Below the pieces are notes generated by a model. It was not told the DNA's origin. It was given only the letters and a program-made list of their open reading frames with translations, and searched no databases. DNA of 64,000 nucleotides from contig JAIVJV010000009.1 of NCBI GenBank assembly GCA_020199835.1, positions 620,001 to 684,000 of the forward strand. The letters are read 5' to 3'. Shown here in pieces: positions 63,468-64,000 of this stretch; positions within the stretch are counted from its first letter, which is position 1, and every line of letters starts with the position of its first letter. This DNA comes from Acidobacteriota bacterium. GTDB taxonomy: Bacteria > Acidobacteriota > Blastocatellia > Pyrinomonadales > Pyrinomonadaceae. The position numbers were made by a program, and so were the translations under genes.

Positions 63468-64000
63468 TTAGGGCGTGACTGTGCTGTCGAGGATCTCTTG
63501 AATCAAAGGGTGACAGGAGCCGCAGCCGCCACCGGCGTTGCAGGCGCGAGTCACGTCGGCAACGGTTGTTAGACCCCGCGAGGCGATCTCGCGTTCGATC
63601 GTGCGTTCGGAAACAAAGAAACAGGTGCAGATGAGAGCTTCGTCGCCGATCCACTCCTCGCGCGCGGCATCACTATACTCGCGAATCGCCTCGAGCAACG
63701 CGTCGCACGCGAGTTTTGGACAGTGTTCTCTGCTGGCTTCCAAACAACCTAAATGACCACGCAAGTCAACTACGGCAGCTTCGGCGGTAGTTTTACCGGT
63801 GACTTGTTCCGTTAGCAAAGAAGCGGAAGCGACTAAAACCGTGCAACCCGCGGCTCTAAACCTCGCTTGCGACACAACTTGAGCCTCGTCGATCTGTATA
63901 GAGAAACGGACGTGGGCTCCACAGATCAGCGACGCAGAACGTCCTTTAAAGCTCGGCGAGTCTGCATCGCCGATGTTACGCGGATTGAAGAAGTGATCTG
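63468..64000 (-). CDS. nifU: NifU-type Fe-S scaffold (IscU domain plus 2Fe-2S BFD domain), 5' end outside window
   Basis: The frame is open to the last base, so the gene starts beyond the window; ORF callers begin at GTG 63875, which is internal. Read from the edge, residues FNPRNIGDADSPSFKG, LICGAHVRFSIQIDEAQVV and FRAAGCTVLVASASLLTEQV are an IscU domain with Cys ligands in CGAH and HCPKLACDALLEAI. A BFD-like 2Fe-2S domain follows (CTCFFVSERTIEREIASRGL, then CNAGGGCGSC). It accepts sulfur from NifS to build clusters. The C-terminal Nfu domain of longer NifU proteins is absent. Confidence 0.9.
   Translation of the reverse strand, partial: DHFFNPRNIGDADSPSFKGRSASLICGAHVRFSIQIDEAQVVSQARFRAAGCTVLVASASLLTEQVTGKTTAEAAVVDLRGHLGCLEASREHCPKLACDALLEAIREYSDAAREEWIGDEALICTCFFVSERTIEREIASRGLTTVADVTRACNAGGGCGSCHPLIQEILDSTVTP

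Overview
The window is a 64 kb piece of a moderately high-GC Gram-negative chromosome. Several gene types point to Acidobacteriota, perhaps Blastocatellia: a TonB receptor with an N-terminal carboxypeptidase-regulatory-like domain, a VWFA-related secreted protein, a Ser/Thr kinase fused to TolB-like and TPR modules, PD40 propellers, PQQ-repeat proteins, LPS heptose genes and a PrkA/DUF444/SpoVR operon. The taxonomic call is an inference from gene content. I saw no rRNA, tRNA or CRISPR array. Almost all of it is ordinary chromosome, with one clear mobile element at 48.8-53.4 kb.

Layout. 0-5 kb: end of a PD40 propeller protein, a sorbosone-dehydrogenase-like protein, two small metal transporters (GDT1 and VIT families) and class I aldolase fbaB, probably leaderless. 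5-13 kb: MBL hydrolase divergent from amrS, small secreted proteins, queG, a thioesterase, moaA and a molybdenum hydroxylase large subunit. 13-19 kb: minus-strand operon prkA, alpha/beta hydrolase, DUF444, spoVR, with palindromic repeats at two of its junctions. 19-29.5 kb: truB, recX, alaS, peptidoglycan-related secreted proteins, a zinc-ribbon membrane protein, a PLP enzyme, an asparaginase and a 3D-domain protein behind a structured leader. 29.9-36.6 kb: tight minus-strand operon of kinase, dacB, a dapF homologue whose two catalytic cysteines are both serine, a PQQ-repeat lipoprotein and a glutamine amidotransferase. 36.9-41 kb: heptose kinase, heptosyltransferase, Trm112-like protein and two poorly known proteins. 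41-48.6 kb: GxxExxY protein and TonB receptor, then dnaK-dnaJ-hspR without grpE.

The most striking feature is a 4,618-bp IS1595-family transposon (48822-53439) with 22-bp terminal inverted repeats (one mismatch) and a perfect 8-bp target duplication. It carries a multi-gene cargo: a three-helix membrane protein, a 111-aa protein, an XRE regulator, a 66-aa protein, a membrane-anchored GAF protein and a 54-aa ORF. It landed exactly at the stop codon of pgsA. PgsA now reads 12 codons into the transposon, while the duplicated target keeps the dnaK -35 box intact. The original order was therefore metallophosphoesterase-pgsA-dnaK-dnaJ-hspR.

54-64 kb: metallophosphoesterase, a CPA2 antiporter, a small basic protein, a VWA protein with C-terminal cysteine repeats, an NmrA-like protein, 2-oxoacid:ferredoxin oxidoreductase korAB, and a NifS desulfurase with a NifU-type scaffold cut by the right edge. 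Several families of intergenic palindromes lie between these genes: CACAGAT/ACACGG types, CCCAGGGT types and ATTGCCGATTGCC types.
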